From: CAVVFX01 sp963777595
GTDB lineage: Bacteria > Acidobacteriota > Terriglobia > Bryobacterales > Bryobacteraceae
Direction: 5' to 3'
NCBI GenBank assembly: GCA_963777595.1
Contig: CAVZRE010000058.1
Location: 3,272-67,271, forward strand
DNA length: 64,000 nucleotides
Below are positions 62,377 to 64,000 of this stretch, in pieces. The first letter of the stretch is position 1, and each line of letters begins with the position of its first letter. Below the pieces are notes generated by a model, which made no database searches, was not told where the DNA came from, and saw nothing but the letters and a program-made list of their open reading frames with translations. The position numbers and the translations under genes were made by a program.

Positions 62377-63826
62377 TCACTGGATTCGGACGTTCTTGTC
62401 GAAGTGCTTGACGATGCCTTCCCAGCACTAGTAGTAGGTTGTATCTTGGTTCTCTTCGCTCATGGCGAAATCAGTGAGTTTCAATTGGTACGCAGTTTCA
62501 AACATAAAGGCCATTGAATCTTCACCGATCTTCTGCGGCTTCAACTCAACAGTAGTGGCCTTCTCGAAAACTGCGGCTTCTGGTCCGTGGCCAGTCATTG
62601 CTGAGTGGAGACTGGCAGCGCCTGGGTTGAAGCCTTCTTCTTTGGCGTCGTATTGGCCTGTGATGTTGCCCATGAACTCACTCATTGTGTTCCTGTGGTA
62701 GTACGGCGGTCTAAAAGTGTGTTCCATCACTAGCCACCTGGGAGGGAATATGACAAAGTCACAAACTGCTTAGCCTGGGTCGTCGGAGGGACAGGTCAGC
62801 ACTGTGAAGATTGAGGGGTCTGGGTGGTCAAACGAAATCGAACCAATCGTGTTGAATTTCCTCAAGTCGTACTTGTAAGGCGCGTAGTTGCCGTGCCAGG
62901 CCACCACGTCGAAGGGAGAATGGGCCAACTTGTAGCTAAAGAACTCGCCCTGGAACTTGTTCTGAATCGTCCACTCTTCATCTAAGTCTTCATAGGAAGC
63001 CACTGGGTACTCGAAGTCTTGGGGGTTGGCCAAGGAGTTGGAGCCAATTGGACCTAAATCAGGCAGAATAAAGTGGTTCTTGTAAACTTCGCATAGGTAG
63101 CCACTTGCTCTCTCTTGCAAGGGATCTACCTTGAACTTTATTCCTCGCTGGACCACCGCTATCTCCAGCGGATCCACCTTCAACTTTCCAAGTTCAGTTG
63201 TTATCAACAAACTCCCCTCTTAAGGCACTATTAACAAGTCTCCGTCTGAAGAGTAAAAGGCTTCCTTCTCCATTTTTTCGTTGCACTGGTAAAGATGCAT
63301 TCCGATACCATTCTAATGGGAAATTTACGAATTTCATATCTAACCTTAAGAGCAGGTCCGCCAGCACCGCAGTAAGTGATGATGCTTTGGAAGAACTTGA
63401 CTCTTTCTCCCTCTCCAAGAGGTTTGAGTGGATGCCAACGCATTTGCTGAGGACTGACGTGGAGTTTGGGGCTGGGTTCGTCGAAGTTGGTAATCCAGTT
63501 GGGGTTGAAATCCTGGAGGGTTTGAAAGGGTTGATGCAGCACTGATGGCCAGATACGGTAAGTCCAGCTACAAGTTTCAATACCAAATTTAGATACCTTC
63601 TTTAGTTTCTGGCTCTTGCGTAAGTAAATGGAGTGCCTGACAGCTGCTCTGCGTAGAGTCCATAAGGACATTTCTGAGGCGCATTCTGACCTTTCGGAAT
63701 AGCTCCTTCCAAGCTCTCTGTCATGAAATGGTTCCCAAAGCCATGCTAATGTACATTCTTTATCCAAACCATCCTTACTTGGTATTTGAGTTCGGTCTCA
63801 TTATTGTTGGCGCTATTCTCAACCAT
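62377..63826 (-). CDS. HGD: Homogentisate 1,2-dioxygenase, ciliate nuclear code, four exons
   Basis: Exons 63779-63826, 63597-63745, 63345-63567 and 62377-63312 total 1,356 nt, giving 451 residues (human enzyme 445). It opens the ring of homogentisate in tyrosine breakdown. Family blocks run throughout: GFGNHF, CPYGLYAEQLSG, RSWTYRIWPSV, LPDLGPIGSNSLANPQDF, VVAWHGNYAPYKYDLRKF, FDHPDPSIFTVLT, DFVIFPPRW, FRPPYYHRNTMSEFMG. The three iron ligands are present: H346, E352 and H382 (human H335, E341, H371). Four in-frame stop codons of the standard code sit where glutamine or a similar residue is expected: Q64 (TAA), Q171 (TAA), Q321 (TAA) and Q435 (TAG, in YYQCWE). The gene ends at TGA. The start is the ATG opening MVENSANNNETELKYQ. 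Confidence 0.95.
63313..63344 (-). other. Intron 3 of HGD, 32 nt
   Basis: GT...AG intron in phase 0 between GGPALK and NGIGMH. Removing it restores the frame into the block that aligns with human HGD NGLAIH. Confidence 0.9.
63568..63596 (-). other. Intron 2 of HGD, 29 nt
   Basis: GTATCT...TTGTAG intron splitting a serine codon (AG|C). Splicing gives ARNQRSWTYRI, matching the conserved RSW block; the Q here is an in-frame TAA. Confidence 0.9.
63746..63778 (-). other. Intron 1 of HGD, 33 nt
   Basis: GTAAGG...ACATTAG intron in phase 0 between ELKYQ and HGFGNHF. Without removal the frame is lost before the conserved GFGN motif. Confidence 0.9.
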
Positions 63827-63947
63827 GGTTAATAATGCTTTGGAGGATTTTTCGGAATCTAAAATTAATTATACGTATAATTGTAATCACGAATCCCTGA
63901 TAGATGCTGGAAACCTTAATACTTTGTTTTTCCTCAAATTTCTCAGA
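63827..63947 (-). promoter_or_regulatory. 5' flank of the ciliate gene with a 16-bp AT-rich palindrome
   Basis: 121 bp between the ATG and the telomere. It contains AATTATACGTATAATT (63867-63882), a perfect 16-bp palindrome 41-56 bp upstream of the ATG. Its TATA-like core could be the promoter element, since the whole promoter must fit in this short flank. Confidence 0.5.
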
Positions 63948-63967
63948 GGGGTTTTGGGGTTTTGGGG
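63948..63967 (+). repeat. Right telomere, G4T4G4T4G4
   Basis: Exactly 20 bp, the reverse complement of the left telomere, so both chromosome ends are present and complete in their double-stranded part. Confidence 0.95.
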
Positions 63968-64000
63968 AACAATACGTACTCGTCTCAAGTAGAGGACAGT
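63968..64000 (+). other. 33-bp tail after the telomere, resembling a nanopore adapter
   Basis: The tail begins AACAATACGTACT and later has AAGTAGAGG. From memory, the Oxford Nanopore ligation adapter (bottom strand) starts GCAATACGTAACT and continues with AAGTACAGG, joined to an A-tail. The ordered matches (CAATACGTA, CT, AAGTA, AGG) with small gaps suggest an error-containing adapter read. It does not look like bacterial coding sequence or a further telomere. Confidence 0.5.

Larger units (their letters stand above)
62280..63967. other. Complete ciliate macronuclear nanochromosome (1,688 bp, spirotrich type)
   Basis: Bounded by an exact 20-bp C4A4C4A4C4 telomere on the left and its G4T4G4T4G4 counterpart on the right. 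It carries one gene with short flanks (77 bp at the 3' side and 121 bp at the 5' side), the normal plan of Oxytricha/Stylonychia macronuclear minichromosomes. Base composition is visibly AT-richer than the bacterial part, the gene has introns, and it uses TAA/TAG as glutamine. The telomere length of 20 bp double-stranded and use of TGA as stop exclude Euplotes, which has 28-bp telomeres and reads TGA as Cys. Confidence 0.95.

Noticed and set aside
63198..63545. Plus-strand ORF of 115 codons inside the nanochromosome
   Set aside because: It is antisense to HGD exons 3 and 4 and crosses an intron; it has no family-like features.
62280..63967. Horizontal transfer of a eukaryotic HGD gene into the bacterium
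   Set aside because: Both telomeres are complete and the gene keeps spliceosomal introns and the ciliate code, so it could not be expressed in a bacterium. Nothing marks an integration event, and a chimeric join explains the structure more simply.
62280..63967. Assignment to Euplotes
   Set aside because: Euplotes telomeres have a 28-bp double-stranded part and its code reads TGA as cysteine with TAA/TAG as stops. Here the telomere is 20 bp, TGA is the stop, and TAA/TAG are read through.
63786..63992. ORF running across the right telomere
   Set aside because: It reads through the G4T4 repeat and the adapter-like tail, so it cannot be a real gene.

Overview
The window is bacterial from position 1 to about 62,279. 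It is GC-rich and densely coded, and looks like a member of the Acidobacteriota close to Solibacter/Bryobacterales. Evidence: a secreted BACON-domain protein with a Solibacter-type (TIGR03437-like) C-terminus, a DUF4159 protein, a tricorn-like S41 peptidase, a sulfatase, GH2 and rhamnogalacturonan-lyase-like enzymes, and several TAT-exported hydrolases. At least ten otherwise convincing genes are broken by one-base frame slips, some of them compensated, which looks like residual long-read indel error rather than decay.

Layout. 1-16 kb: a carbohydrate-active lyase, DUF4159, an ArsA-type ATPase, a sulfatase, a tricorn-like peptidase, TrmO, a LysR/phytanoyl-dioxygenase pair, a TPR membrane protein and a bacilliredoxin. 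16.3-21.1 kb: a signalling cluster made of a three-PAS hybrid kinase with two receiver domains, an ABM-PAS-Cys protein, and a cobalamin protein with the W-x9-EH motif of CarH-type B12 photoreceptors. 21-36 kb: an MFS exporter, a GH2 exo-glucosaminidase, a hydroxyacid dehydrogenase, an HpnK/MlaD/MlaF/MlaE lipid-transport operon, a GAF kinase, hydrolases and a MarR regulator. 36-46 kb: DUF3604, a sugar isomerase, cytochromes, an ECF sigma factor with its two-zinc-motif anti-sigma factor, an amidohydrolase, a JAB-TonB fusion and a flippase-like protein. 47-51 kb: amt-glnB-glnD nitrogen sensing. 51-62 kb: a lipocalin-like protein, a haloacid dehalogenase, a possible small RNA, a peptide ABC transporter, an HD-GYP/GAF/GGDEF protein, the BACON protein, and a zinc metallopeptidase gene that is cut off.

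The most striking feature is at the right end. From 62,280 to 63,967 the sequence is a complete ciliate macronuclear nanochromosome of 1,688 bp. It has an exact 20-bp C4A4C4A4C4 telomere at the left and an exact 20-bp G4T4G4T4G4 telomere at the right. Between them lies one minus-strand gene, homogentisate 1,2-dioxygenase. The gene has three tiny introns (33, 29 and 32 nt). Read with TAA and TAG as glutamine and TGA as the only stop, it gives 451 residues with all three iron ligands. Telomere length, genetic code and architecture point to an Oxytricha/Stylonychia-type spirotrich. The bacterial metallopeptidase gene ends abruptly at the telomere, and the last 33 bases after the other telomere resemble an error-containing nanopore ligation adapter. 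The likeliest reading is a chimeric read or contig joining bacterial DNA to a nanochromosome from a co-occurring ciliate, not gene transfer into the bacterium.
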